From positions 62,001 through 126,000 of the forward strand of contig CALKHM010000104.1 in assembly GCA_937988695.1 (NCBI GenBank): 64,000 nt of DNA. The letters are read 5' to 3'. Under the pieces are notes generated by a model, which saw nothing but the letters and a program-made list of their open reading frames with translations, did no database searches and was not told where the DNA came from. Within the stretch, counting starts at the first letter, position 1. Every line of letters begins with the position of its first letter. Below, piece after piece: positions 17,782 through 26,814 of this stretch. A program made the translations under genes and the position numbers. This DNA is from an uncultured Microbacterium sp. Lineage in GTDB: Bacteria > Actinomycetota > Actinomycetes > Actinomycetales > Microbacteriaceae.

Positions 17782-18002
17782 GTCTCTCCCGGTATCGTCC
17801 TCGCTCGACGGACCCGATGCGTACCGACTGGATGGGCGAACGCGCGCCCGAATCCGGGCGGCATGCGGCCGTCGCGGTGAGACGCGACGGAGTCGGGTCG
17901 AGCGGCGAGTTGTGTGGGGCCTGCCCGCGGGTGGGGCAGGGGCGCGGCGCAGGTGAGAACGCGCCGGCCGTCATGGCCGGGCGTCAGCGCCGCGAGAGAG
18001 AC

Positions 18003-18434
18003 TCAGGCGATCGGAGGGCGGAGCTGCGGCTCGCCGCTGCGGCTCGCCGGCGCCTGATCACCGAACGCGACCGGCGGGGTGTGGCTGACGCCGAGTTCCG
18101 CCGCGAACGAGGTCGGGTCCTGTAGCCAGCCGCCGTGCACGTGCACGCAATGGCAGGCGTGCTGCGTATGCCCCGAGTGACCGGGGGCACGCTCGCCTGG
18201 GTGGTCGTCGGGCACGTCGGCCTGCGCTCCCACGTGCGCCGCATCCTGCGTGTCGCCGTGGGAGACGTGGGTGGCGGCGTGATCGCCCGCCCCATCGGCC
18301 CGCACCAGCTCCTCGTGCGTCGCATCTCCGTCGTGCACATCCGCGAGCAGCGCCTCGGCCGTGAACATGCCGAAGCACAGTGCGAGCACGCACGCCGTCA
18401 GGCGGCGGAGGAGGGCGACACGACGGAAGAGCAT
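18003..18434 (-). CDS. Small His-rich secreted protein at the head of the czc operon
   Basis: A 143-residue protein with a basic start and a signal sequence (LTACVLALCFGMFTAEALLA). The mature part is rich in His and Asp (VHDGDATHEELV, HAATHVSHGDTQDAAHV, HACHCVHVHGGWL) and ends QLRPPIA. Cys and His in CHCVHVH could bind Zn, Co or Cd. It resembles in plan, and in its LRPP ending, the leader protein of the other Czc operon at 50210-50647. CzcI-type periplasmic proteins head some czc operons, and this may be a functional counterpart. A TATATT element ends 7 nt before the ATG, so the message may be leaderless. Confidence 0.7.
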   Translation of the reverse strand: MLFRRVALLRRLTACVLALCFGMFTAEALLADVHDGDATHEELVRADGAGDHAATHVSHGDTQDAAHVGAQADVPDDHPGERAPGHSGHTQHACHCVHVHGGWLQDPTSFAAELGVSHTPPVAFGDQAPASRSGEPQLRPPIA

Positions 18435-18557
18435 CAGGAAAAATATACCACTGGAGGGGGCCGGCGTTCTACGACCTCAGGCTGTCGCCTAGACGGGCGA
18501 TCCTTCGTCGGCCACGCTGACGTCGATCAAGCCGGTCTCGAGGAGCCAGGACCACGC

Positions 18558-18607
18558 TTGACTGCGTCAGTGAGGGCATCTAGGCTACACATGAACGAGC
18601 GTACATG
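18558..18607 (+). promoter_or_regulatory. Promoter and ArsR-type operator of the regulator gene
   Basis: TTGACT (18558-18563), a 17-bp spacer and TAGGCT (18581-18586) form a reasonable sigma-70 promoter. At the expected transcription start lies the dyad CATGAAC-gagc-GTACATG (18590-18607), with one mismatch between arms. SmtB/ArsR regulators typically bind TGAA-N6-TTCA type sites. Autorepression, and possibly control of the divergent czc operon, is inferred. Confidence 0.55.
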
Positions 18608-18625
18608 CGTACGGAGGAGTCTACC

Positions 18626-19009
18626 ATGGGAGTGACGTCAAGGCAAGATGGGGCGGATCTGTGCGAGGTGCAGTGCGTGGACCCCGAAAAGGTCGCGCGT
18701 GCCGCCCGAACGATGCTATCCGTCGAGACCGTCACTCAGGCCACCGAGACGCTGCGTGCGCTCGGTGATCCAACCCGGCTCCGTATCGTGCGGGCGCTGA
18801 TGACGGAGGAGCTCTGCGTGTGCGATCTCGCGACCCTGGTCGGCCACACGCAGCCGACGGTCTCGCACTCTCTACGTGCCCTGCGACAGCTTCGCCTCGT
18901 GCGGTTCCGTAAGGAGGGGAAGATCGCCTATTACTCGCTCGCGGATGCGCACGTGGCGCGGCTGCTGGACGAGATCTTCCAGCACATCGAGGAGCCTGAG
19001 GGCGGCTGA
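18626..19009 (+). CDS. CadC/SmtB-type metal-sensing repressor (ArsR family)
   Basis: A 127-residue winged-helix repressor. ATG 18626 is preferred over ATG 18605 because GGAGGAG sits 8 nt upstream. The N-terminal DLCEVQCVDPEKV and helix-3 ELCVCDLA give four cysteines arranged as in CadC, the Cd/Pb/Zn sensor of the family. The recognition helix reads HTQPTVSHSLRALRQLRLV. Metal binding would release DNA and derepress the cluster. The stop overlaps the ATG of the HMA-CDF gene (TGATG). It is closely related to the regulator at 49619-50110. Confidence 0.88.
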   Translation: MGVTSRQDGADLCEVQCVDPEKVARAARTMLSVETVTQATETLRALGDPTRLRIVRALMTEELCVCDLATLVGHTQPTVSHSLRALRQLRLVRFRKEGKIAYYSLADAHVARLLDEIFQHIEEPEGG

Positions 19010-19923
19010 TGGCGACCCAGCAGTCGAGCACCGGGTCAGGCGCCGCTGATGGCGCGCCTGTCGAGCCGGTTCGCTACCGCGTCACGGGCATGGACTGCGC
19101 CGATGACGCCGCCGAGATCGAGCAGGCTGCGCGTGCTGTGCCGGGCGTCGAAACGGTAAGGGTGTCCACGGCCACGCAGGTCATGACCGTCCGTTGCAGT
19201 GACCTCGGCGCGCTGACGGAGGCCGAGTGCGCAGTAGCCGGTATCGGCTACCGGCTCGACCGGCTCGACGGGCGGGCGCCGGCCCGTGGTACGGACACGG
19301 CGGGCGACGACGACGACCTGCCCAAGGACCTGAGCCACATCACGCCGGCCTACAAGCGCGCCCTGTGGATCGTGGTCCTGTTGAACGCGGGCTACGGTGT
19401 CATCCAGATGGCCGCCGGCTACCTCGCGGACTCGCAGGCACTGAAGGCCGACGCGCTCGATCTGCTCGGCGACGGCCTCATCACCTTCCTCGGGCTCGCC
19501 GCCATCGGCTGGAGCCTCGTGTGGCGCGCTCGCGCGGCGCTAGTGCAGGGGCTCTTCCTTGGCGCGCTGGGGATCGGCGTCCTCGTGAACACGGTGTACC
19601 GCGTCCTGGTGCTGAGCCAGCCGGAGGCCGAGGCGATGGGACTGTTCGGTGGGATCGCCCTCCTCGTGAACGTCGCGGCAGCGCTGGTCCTTCTCCCGCA
19701 CCGGAGCGGCGACGCCAACGTGCGCGCCGTATGGCACTTCTCGCGCAACGACGCCATCGGCAATCTCGCTGTCATCATCGCCGCCGGCCTCGTGGCCTGG
19801 ACGGGGACGCCGTGGCCGGACCTCGTCGTGGCGTTCGTGATCGCCGGCCTGTTTCTGCAGTCGTCGTGGACCATCGTCCGCGATGCGCGGGCCGATCTGC
19901 TTGAAGCCCGCAACGAACGGTGA
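19009..19923 (+). CDS. HMA domain fused to a CDF-type cation transporter
   Basis: A 304-residue protein. Residues 15-85 form an HMA-like domain (VTGMDCADDAAEIEQAARAV) whose metal loop is CADD, not CxxC, so only one Cys remains. From about residue 115 there are six membrane segments of the CDF family, with ADALDLLGDG in TM2 and HFSRNDAIGNL in TM5 as the likely transport-site residues. The short C-terminus lacks the usual cytoplasmic CDF domain. It should export Zn, Cd or Pb, as suggested by the CadC-type regulator ahead of it. A GTGA overlap couples it to the methyltransferase frame. Confidence 0.85.
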   Translation: MATQQSSTGSGAADGAPVEPVRYRVTGMDCADDAAEIEQAARAVPGVETVRVSTATQVMTVRCSDLGALTEAECAVAGIGYRLDRLDGRAPARGTDTAGDDDDLPKDLSHITPAYKRALWIVVLLNAGYGVIQMAAGYLADSQALKADALDLLGDGLITFLGLAAIGWSLVWRARAALVQGLFLGALGIGVLVNTVYRVLVLSQPEAEAMGLFGGIALLVNVAAALVLLPHRSGDANVRAVWHFSRNDAIGNLAVIIAAGLVAWTGTPWPDLVVAFVIAGLFLQSSWTIVRDARADLLEARNER

Positions 19924-20616
19924 GCACCATACGAACGCACGGAGAACGGGCTCTGTTCTCTCCGCATTCGCCGCCTGTCTCGCGACGAGTGCCGGCGCTC
20001 GTGGCCACGGCCGGTGTCGCACTCAGCCTCGTCGCAGCCGGCGCTCTCGGATGGCGTCTCGCCGCTCACCGCTGGCGCCTGCCATGTCCCACGTGGCTCG
20101 TCTGGCTCGTGCATGGGTATGGTCGCGGGCGCCGCGACACTGCTCGATCGAGCAGCCATCGGTCCCGGGATGCGTGTGCTCGATGCGGGCTGCGGACCGG
20201 GGCGCCTGACGCTTCCGGCCGCCGCGCGAGTCGGACCAGGCGGCGAGGTCGTCGCGCTCGACCTGCAGGCGGCGATGCTCGCGACGGTCCGTGCGCGTGT
20301 CGCCGAGCAAGGGCTCGCGAACGTGCGCACCGTCCTTGGTCCGCTGGAGCGTGGCATCCAGCCGATTGGTGCCTTCGATTGCGCGTTGCTCGTCGCCGTC
20401 CTCGGCGAGATTCCACACCGGGAGCGCGCGCTGCGCGCCCTTCACGCGTCGCTCCGGCCGGGCGGTTTTCTCTCGGTAACCGAGATCATGCCTGACCCAC
20501 ACTATCAGACCCGCGGTACGGTGCGGCGCCTGGCGAAGGCGGCCGGCTTCCAACACGACCGGACGTACCGGTCGCCCCTCGCGTTCACGATGAACTTCAG
20601 GAAGCCGTCGCGATGA
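19920..20616 (+). pseudogene. SAM-dependent methyltransferase, single frameshift
   Basis: The first frame, from GTG 19920 overlapping the CDF stop, encodes a membrane segment (VALSLVAAGALGWRLAA) and the LPCPTWLVWLV motif. The protein then continues in another frame with MVAGAATLLDRAAIGPGMRVLDAGCGPGR, the SAM-binding motif, through to MNFRKPSR. The break lies near 20110-20120. Membrane-anchored methyltransferases of this layout are known beside metal-resistance lgt/lspA genes. Everything else in both halves is intact, so this is either a recent lesion or a sequencing indel. A downstream fragment could start inside and still bind SAM. Confidence 0.7.
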
Positions 20617-21581
20617 TCCCCTACCTCGAGCAGCCGACGGTGACGCTTGGGCCGCTCACAATTCATGCGTTCGGTGCGATCGTCGCGGCCGCAGTGCTTG
20701 TCGGGCTCGCGCTTGGTGGACGGCGTTTCGCGCAGCATGGTCTCGATCGGGCACTGGGTGAGCGCCTGGCGTGGTGGGCCGTGATCGGCGGCTTCGTCGG
20801 CGCCCACCTCTTCTCGGTGCTCTTCTACTTCCCACACGAGGTGGCCGAGAATCCGCTCGTCTTGCTCAAGCTCTGGGAGGACATCAGCTCGTTCGGCAGC
20901 ATCCTGGGTGGCCTCCTCGGAATTTGGCTCTTCTTCCGGCTCAGGGCACCGGAGGTGGATTCGGCCTCGCGTTGGGCGTATCTCGACGTCGCCGCCTTCG
21001 TCTTCCCGGTCTCGCTCATGATCGGCCGGATCGCCTGCAGCCTGGCACACGATCACCCGGGCACGCTCACCACGTGGCCCCTCGCCGTGAGCCTCGAGAG
21101 CGCCGAGGCGCGTGCGTACATCGCCGGTGTCTACCAGGCGGCCGGCCGCGCGGCGGAGCTCCCACCAGCGCCGACGCTGGCGCGGCTCGGGTTCCACGAT
21201 CTCGGATGGTACGAGCTCCTGTATCTCGGTGCCGTCATGGTGCCGATTCTCGTGTGGCTCGACCGACGCCGGCGGGTGCCGGGTACGTTCCTTCTCGGCT
21301 TCCTGCTGGCGTACCTACCCGTCCGCTTCCTCCTCGACTTCCTCCGCGTCGCGGACGCCCGCTACGCCGGGTTGACGCCGGCGCAGTGGACCGCGCTCGC
21401 CGGATTGCTGGTCGCCGTCCCGTACGTGGCTGTGGTCGTGGCGCGCGGGCGTGGCCTGTCTGGTCGCATGGTGTCCGCTCCGACGGAGGCGCGCCGTGCT
21501 CAGACTGGAACATCTCGTGACCCGATGCGCGATCTGCGTTCCGATGCCGAGCCTGGCCTCAACGACAAGAGCAATCAGTGA
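20613..21581 (+). CDS. lgt: Accessory prolipoprotein diacylglyceryl transferase homologue
   Basis: A 322-residue membrane protein of the Lgt family: about seven membrane segments, IGGFVGAHLFSVLFY, SSFGSILGGLLGIW, and GRIACSLAHDHPGT in place of the usual GRIGNFINGE signature. The C-terminal FLLDFLRVADARY is conserved. Lgt attaches diacylglycerol to the lipobox Cys of prolipoproteins. The altered signature is recurrent in accessory Lgt-like proteins, so its substrate range may differ from the housekeeping enzyme. ATGA overlaps the methyltransferase end, and lspA follows 13 bp later. A job in processing island-encoded lipoproteins is inferred. Confidence 0.8.
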   Translation: MIPYLEQPTVTLGPLTIHAFGAIVAAAVLVGLALGGRRFAQHGLDRALGERLAWWAVIGGFVGAHLFSVLFYFPHEVAENPLVLLKLWEDISSFGSILGGLLGIWLFFRLRAPEVDSASRWAYLDVAAFVFPVSLMIGRIACSLAHDHPGTLTTWPLAVSLESAEARAYIAGVYQAAGRAAELPPAPTLARLGFHDLGWYELLYLGAVMVPILVWLDRRRRVPGTFLLGFLLAYLPVRFLLDFLRVADARYAGLTPAQWTALAGLLVAVPYVAVVVARGRGLSGRMVSAPTEARRAQTGTSRDPMRDLRSDAEPGLNDKSNQ

Positions 21582-21594
21582 GCACCGCGACACC

Positions 21595-22179
21595 ATGACT
21601 CCTTCCCAACCGTCACTCGTGCACCAGCCGACATCTCAGCCAGCGCATCCGCGGCTGTTCTGGGGCGTCGCGGCCACGGTGGTGGTCCTCGACGTCGTAA
21701 CGAAGGAGCTTGCGCGCCGGCTGCTCGTGCTCGAGCTCGTGCCGCGCGAGATCGTCGGCGACGTGCTGCGCCTGTCCCTTTCCTACAATCCGGGCGCGGC
21801 GTTCGGGCTGTCGGTCGGTGCGTACTCCCGGTGGTTCTTCACGGTGCTCGCCAGCGTCATCCTCGTGGTGCTCTGGCGCATCTACCATGACACGCCGCCG
21901 GGCCATCGGCTCCGGGTCGTCGCGCTCGCCCTCGTGTCCGGTGGTGCCGTGGGCAACGTCATCAACCGGCTGTGGTCCGAGCGCGGCGTCGTCGACTTCA
22001 TCGACGTCGGCATCGGCACGCACCGCTGGCCGACGTTCAACGTGGCGGACATGGGAGTCTCAATGGGCGCCCTGCTCCTCGCCTTCGTGCTGCACCGTCA
22101 TGAGACGCCGCAGGCCGAGCGGCGGGATGGGCAGGAGCGACCCACAGAGGCGCGGACACGGGGGCGCAATCGCACATGA
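21595..22179 (+). CDS. lspA: Accessory lipoprotein signal peptidase
   Basis: A 194-residue type II signal peptidase, taken from ATG 21595. Four membrane segments and the catalytic aspartates are visible in SGGAVGNVINRLW and VVDFIDVGI followed by FNVADMGVSMG. The family signature YNPGAAFGL is also present. LspA cleaves lipoprotein signals after Lgt has acted. Copies of lspA inside Cd/Pb/Zn resistance loci are known (PbrBC and cadA-associated genes), and this pairing with an Lgt homologue fits that pattern. The C-terminal 25 residues are a hydrophilic Arg-rich tail. Confidence 0.92.
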   Translation: MTPSQPSLVHQPTSQPAHPRLFWGVAATVVVLDVVTKELARRLLVLELVPREIVGDVLRLSLSYNPGAAFGLSVGAYSRWFFTVLASVILVVLWRIYHDTPPGHRLRVVALALVSGGAVGNVINRLWSERGVVDFIDVGIGTHRWPTFNVADMGVSMGALLLAFVLHRHETPQAERRDGQERPTEARTRGRNRT

Positions 22180-22273
22180 CGCGGCAGCGGCATGCACGCC
22201 GATGCGGAACCGCAGTCGCCGCGCTCGCGTGCTGCGCGGTGAGGCTGCTTGACGTGAGCACACACGGCAGGGC

Positions 22274-23930
22274 ATGAGCACACTCGCTGCAGGACCACTC
22301 GCCTCGGGCACCGCTGTCCAGCTCGTGACGCCGGGAACCGACGCGGCACGCGCGCCCCTGCGCGTGGCGCTGATTGGCAACCCCAACACGGGGAAGACGA
22401 CCCTCTTCAACGCCCTGACTGGCCTGCGCCAGAAGGTCGCCAACTACGCGGGGGTGACGGTCGAGCGCGTGGAGGGATCGTACCGCGATGCTGATGGTCG
22501 CGCCGTCCGCGTTACGGACCTGCCGGGAACCTACAGCCTCACGGCGTAGTCCCCTGACGAGGCGATCGCGCTCGACGTGCTCCTGGGCCGAGCGCGGTGT
22601 CCCGGCGCCTGACGTCGTGGTGGTGGTGGCGGACGCGCTTCATCTCGAGCGCAACCTCTTTCTCGTCAGCCAGGTGATGGAGCTGGGGCGGCCGACCGTC
22701 GTCGCGCTCAACCAGATCGACGCGGCGGAAGCGGCCGGGGTCCGCATCGACATCCCGGAGCTGATCCACGAGCTCGGCGTCACGGTCATTCCCACCGTCG
22801 CTACCAGGCGGGAGGGGCTCGACCGGCTGCGCCACGCCGTCACCCGCGCGCCGTCGCTGCCCCTGCCAGCCCGCCGGTTCGGCTGGCCGCCGAGGCACTG
22901 GCGCCGGTGGAACGGTGGTTTCGCGAGCGTGGCCTCGCCCCGGGGGTTGCGGCGCCGGAGGGCCTACGGGCGCTCACGACCACCGTGCCAACCACGCGAT
23001 CGCCCGAGCCCCGGCGCACCGCCGTGACGGCGCAGGCTGCGGTGCCGCAGACATCCGCACCCGAGGTCACCGAGGCGCGCCACGCGCTCCAAGCTGCCGG
23101 CTTGCGACCGGACAGTCTGAAGGCGGAGCTGCGCTATGGGTGGATCACCGGCGTGGTGGAACGCACGGTGGTTCGCCCCGCCACACAGCGGCGCACGACA
23201 AGCGACCGGCTCGACGACATGCTCCTGCACCGGATCTGGGGGCCGCTGATCCTTCTGGTCGCGATGACGTTCGTGTTCCAGCCGATCTTCACCTGGGCCG
23301 CCCCGCTGCAGGACGCGATGGCGGCGGCAGTCGGCTAGCTGGGCGGTGGTCTGGCGGCGTTGCTCCCGGCCGGCGATCTCCGGTCCCTCCTCGTCGGTGG
23401 CGTGGTCGCGGGCGTCGGGAACGTCGTCGTCTTCCTGCCGCAGATCGCGATCCTCTTCCTGTGCATCGGCGTGCTCGGGGTCAGCGGCTACATGGCGCGC
23501 GCCGCTCTCCTGATGGACCGCTACATGCGCCGCGTCGGGCTCTCCGGCCGCAGCTTCATCGCGCTGCTCTCGGGGTACGCCTGCGGTGTCCCAGCCATCA
23601 TGGCCACGCGCACCATCGAGAGCCCGCGGGACCGGCTCGCCACCATCATGGTGATCCCGCTCATCAGCTGCTCGGCGCGCCTCCCCTCTATACGCTCCTC
23701 GTCGGCGCGTTCATCCCGCCGGTCGTGATCGCCGGCATCTTCGATCTGCAGGGATTGACGATGCTCGGCACCTACCTGCTCGGTACGGGCGCCGCGCTCG
23801 TCATGGCCGCTCTGTTCAAGCGCACCCTGCTCCACGGTACGACGCGGCCGATGATCGTGGAGCTGCCCCCGTACCGGCTGCCCGATCCGCGCTCGCTCGC
23901 GATCTCCCTCTCACACCGGGCGATGACCTT
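22274..23930 (+). pseudogene. feoB: feoB-like ferrous iron permease, multiply broken
   Basis: Pieces of FeoB follow each other in order: the G domain (GNPNTGKTTLFNALTG, then DLPGTYSLTA), VVVVVADALHLERNLFLVSQ, the linker, and the first Gate region (FLPQIAILFLCIGVLGVSGY, LSGYACGVPAIMATR). The breaks are a TAG at 22547, a frameshift near 22600, another near 22880, a TAG at 23336 and a frameshift near 23690. Homology stops near 23930, in the middle of the permease. At least five lesions plus 3' loss mean it is dead. It abuts a truncated P-type ATPase, so a deletion probably joined the two. Confidence 0.85.
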
Positions 23931-23963
23931 TCGACCAGCGCGATCCGGCGCGTCGGCTACACG

Positions 23964-26090
23964 GTGGAGGACACGGACAACCGCACCTCGCGGCGCGCCA
24001 CGATCGTCCTGGACGGGATGGACTGCGCCGAGGAGGTGCGGCTGATCGAGGGGAAGCTCGGCAACCTGCCCGGCGTTACCGCGCTCCAGTTCGACGTCGT
24101 GAACCGGCGCCTCGTCGTCGATGGGGCGATCACCGCACCCGAGGTGCAGCGTGCGGTCCGCGAGCTCGGCATGACGGCCCACGCCGAGGGCGAGGTCGCT
24201 GCGCCAGCCTCCTTCTGGCGCCGGCGTGGGCGGCTCGTGATGACCGCGGTCGCGGGCGCGGGCGTCGCGCTCGGCCTGCTCACCAAGTTCGCCGGGCTGC
24301 CGGAGTGGATCGAGCTCGCGCTGCTTGGCCTCGCCACGCTCGCCGGCGGCTGGTTCGTCGTGCCGCGCGGTGTGCGCGCCGGCCTGAACCGCGCGCTCGA
24401 CATGAACTTCCTCATGTCGGTCGCGGCCGGCGGCGCGTGGATCATCGGCGAGCCCGAGGAGGCGGCGGCGACGCTCTTCCTCTTCGCCGTGGCCGAACTC
24501 CTCGAGAGCTACTCGATGGACCGGGCACGCAATGCGATCAAGGCGCTCATGGACCTCTCGCCGGCCGAGGCGACCGTCCGCCGCGGCGGCGCCGAGGTCC
24601 GGGTGCCCGTCACCGACGTCGCGGTCGGCGAGACGGTGGTCGTGCGGCCCGGCGAGAAGCTGCCGGTCGACGGCGAGGTCACGGGCGGCCGGTCGAGCGT
24701 GGACCAGGCGCCGATCACCGGCGAGTCGATGCCGGTGGACAAGGAGCTCGGCGCCGAGGTGTTCGCCGGGAGCATGAACGGGCACGGCGTCCTCGAGGTC
24801 CGCTCGACCAAGCCGGCGAGCGACACCACGCTGGCGCGGATCATCCATGCCGTGGAGGAGGCACAGACGTCGCGTGCCCCGAGCCAGACCTTCGTCGACC
24901 GGTTCGCGCGCGTCTACTCGCCGCTCGTGGTGCTCGCGGCGGTGCTCATCGCCGTGCTTCCGCCGCTGGCCGGCTTCGGCACATGGTCGACGTGGGTGTA
25001 CCGCGCGCTGGCGATGCTCGTCGTGGCCCGCCCGTGCGCGCTCGTGATCTCGACGCCGGTCACTATCGTGAGCGGGCTCGCCGGCGCGGCGCGCGGTGGG
25101 GTGCTCATCAAGGGCGGTGCGTTCCTCGAGCGCCTCGGAGCGACGACGGCGGTCGCGCTGGACAAGACTGGCACGCTGACCGAGGGGCGCCCGGCGGTCA
25201 CCGACGTCGTGCCGCTCAACGGCACATCGCCGAACGATCTGTTACGCCTCGCGCTCGGCGTGGAGCGGCACTCGGAGCATCCGCTCGCGCGCGCCGTCCT
25301 TGCCGAGGGCACCGCCCGCGGCCTCGTGCCACCGCAGTCCGCGGACTTCGAGGCGCTGGTGGGAACCGGCGCCTCCGCCCGCATCGGCGACGCGGACGTC
25401 TTCGTAGGCAACGAACGGCTGCTGGACGAGTTCGAGCTGCGCACGCCCGACGTCTCCGCGGTGCTCGGCCGGCTCGAAGCCGCCGGCAAGACGGCGGTCA
25501 CCGTGGTCTCGGTGCAGCGTGGCTGTGCCGAGGCGCTCGGCGTGCGCGGCGTCGCCGACCAGGTGCGCCCGAACGCGCGCGCGGCCATCGAGGGTCTGCG
25601 GGCGGCCGGCGTTCGACACGTCGTGATGCTCACCGGCGACAACGAGAGCACGGCGCTCGCCGTGGCGGCGGCCGTCGGCGCGGACGAGGTGCACGCCGGC
25701 CTGCTGCCGGACGACAAGGTGCGGCTGGTGCGCCAGCTGGAGGCGCGCGGGGAGCAGGTGGCGTTCGTCGGGGACGGCGTGAACGACGCGCCCGCGCTCG
25801 CCGCGGCGCACGTCGGCGTGGCCATGGGCGCGGCCGGCACCGACGTGGCGCTCGAGACGGCCGACGTGGCCTTGATGGCCGACGACCTGGAGAAGCTCTC
25901 CTTCGCCGTGCGGCTGTCGCACAAGACGCTCGGCATCGTGAAGCAGAACATCGCCGTCTCGCTGGCCATCAAGGCGGTGTTCCTCGTGCTCGCCGTGAGC
26001 GGCTGGGCGACGCTGTGGATGGCGGTGGCGGCCGACATGGGCGGGTCGCTGCTCGTCGTGGCGAACGGGCTGCGGGCGCGGCGGCCATAA
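23964..26090 (+). CDS. Zn/Cd/Pb-type P1B ATPase, 5'-truncated, with RPC at the metal site
   Basis: A 708-residue P-type ATPase. It begins near the end of one HMA domain (open-frame codons before the GTG read IRRVGY), followed by a second HMA (VLDGMDCAEEVRLIEGKL). Actuator TGES, phosphorylation motif DKTGT with Asp400, HP and GDGVNDAP are all present. TM8 ADMGGSLLV fits subgroup P1B-2. The TM6 triplet, normally CPC, reads RPC here: residue 356 is CGC (25029-25031), one transition from TGC. The first HMA has lost its beginning, no ATG or Shine-Dalgarno sequence is seen, and the frame is fused to feoB remnants. Loss of the Cys should cripple export unless it is a sequencing error. Confidence 0.85.
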   Translation: MEDTDNRTSRRATIVLDGMDCAEEVRLIEGKLGNLPGVTALQFDVVNRRLVVDGAITAPEVQRAVRELGMTAHAEGEVAAPASFWRRRGRLVMTAVAGAGVALGLLTKFAGLPEWIELALLGLATLAGGWFVVPRGVRAGLNRALDMNFLMSVAAGGAWIIGEPEEAAATLFLFAVAELLESYSMDRARNAIKALMDLSPAEATVRRGGAEVRVPVTDVAVGETVVVRPGEKLPVDGEVTGGRSSVDQAPITGESMPVDKELGAEVFAGSMNGHGVLEVRSTKPASDTTLARIIHAVEEAQTSRAPSQTFVDRFARVYSPLVVLAAVLIAVLPPLAGFGTWSTWVYRALAMLVVARPCALVISTPVTIVSGLAGAARGGVLIKGGAFLERLGATTAVALDKTGTLTEGRPAVTDVVPLNGTSPNDLLRLALGVERHSEHPLARAVLAEGTARGLVPPQSADFEALVGTGASARIGDADVFVGNERLLDEFELRTPDVSAVLGRLEAAGKTAVTVVSVQRGCAEALGVRGVADQVRPNARAAIEGLRAAGVRHVVMLTGDNESTALAVAAAVGADEVHAGLLPDDKVRLVRQLEARGEQVAFVGDGVNDAPALAAAHVGVAMGAAGTDVALETADVALMADDLEKLSFAVRLSHKTLGIVKQNIAVSLAIKAVFLVLAVSGWATLWMAVAADMGGSLLVVANGLRARRP

Positions 26091-26150
26091 TCGCGACATG
26101 AGCGGCATTAGCGGCCGTTCCGCCTCATCCTGCTGCGGGCGCATCGGCTA

Positions 26151-26792
26151 CTACGCCGCAGTCGTGCGATGCGCCGCGAGCGAGGCGGCGTGCTGCCATA
26201 ACTGCCGTACAGCAGCCTGCCCGACCGACATTTCCGATGAGCCCTTCAGGCGGAGGAAGAGCAGCCCGCCCCCGATCAGCACGAACGCGATGTTGAACCA
26301 GAACGTGTAGTCGATCTCGAACGCGACCATCTCCTCCAGCGTCGGACGGACGGTCGGCAGAATGCCGGCGAGCGCGAACAGCCCGTGTACCGTCAGCCCC
26401 GCGGCGAGCATGCAGACGTAGAGTACGACTGAGACGTACGCCGCGTAGCGCCAGCCGTAATACTTGGCGTGGATGTGGACCACCGTGGCCGCCACCAGGC
26501 CCGCGCCGATAAAGGTCATCACGCTCGCGAACGACGCGATCTTCGCCCAGAGCATCGCCGCGGGTGGCACGTTGCCCATCGAGCCGATGAGCGTGAAGAA
26601 GGCGATCACCGGCGCCACGAGCGCGTTCTCGACCATAACCCAGAACGACGGAGCCTCAGCCGCGCTATCGCCGACCAGGAAGACGGTATTCCAGAAGCTC
26701 TGCGGCACGAAGACGGAGATGAAGCCGACCATCGTGAAGCCGACCATCGTGAAGCCGACCATCGTGAAGCCGATGGTGCGCGCTTCGGCCAC
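26151..26792 (-). CDS. C-terminal half of a predicted permease, N-terminus replaced by a repeat
   Basis: A 213-residue reading frame. From about residue 24 (FISVFVPQSFWNTVFLVGD, VMVENALVAPVIAFFTLIGS, MGNVPPAAMLWAKIASF) it matches the second half of integral-membrane permeases of the COG0701 type, some of which export metal(loid)s. Full-length members have an additional half with its own conserved motifs and a His-rich loop; that half is missing. The N-terminus is instead a GFTMV repeat. With only four to five membrane segments it is probably non-functional, though it is translated in one intact frame. It converges on the ATPase gene to its left. Confidence 0.65.
   Translation of the reverse strand: MAEARTIGFTMVGFTMVGFTMVGFISVFVPQSFWNTVFLVGDSAAEAPSFWVMVENALVAPVIAFFTLIGSMGNVPPAAMLWAKIASFASVMTFIGAGLVAATVVHIHAKYYGWRYAAYVSVVLYVCMLAAGLTVHGLFALAGILPTVRPTLEEMVAFEIDYTFWFNIAFVLIGGGLLFLRLKGSSEMSVGQAAVRQLWQHAASLAAHRTTAA
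26721..26765. repeat. Three perfect 15-bp tandem repeats
   Basis: The unit GAAGCCGACCATCGT occurs three times and is partly continued after 26765. On the minus strand it encodes the GFTMV repeat at the start of the truncated permease. The period of 15 bp, in frame, is the same as in the DUF411 gene. Confidence 0.93.
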
Positions 26793-26814
26793 GTCTCTCT
26801 GCGCAGGCCTTTAC

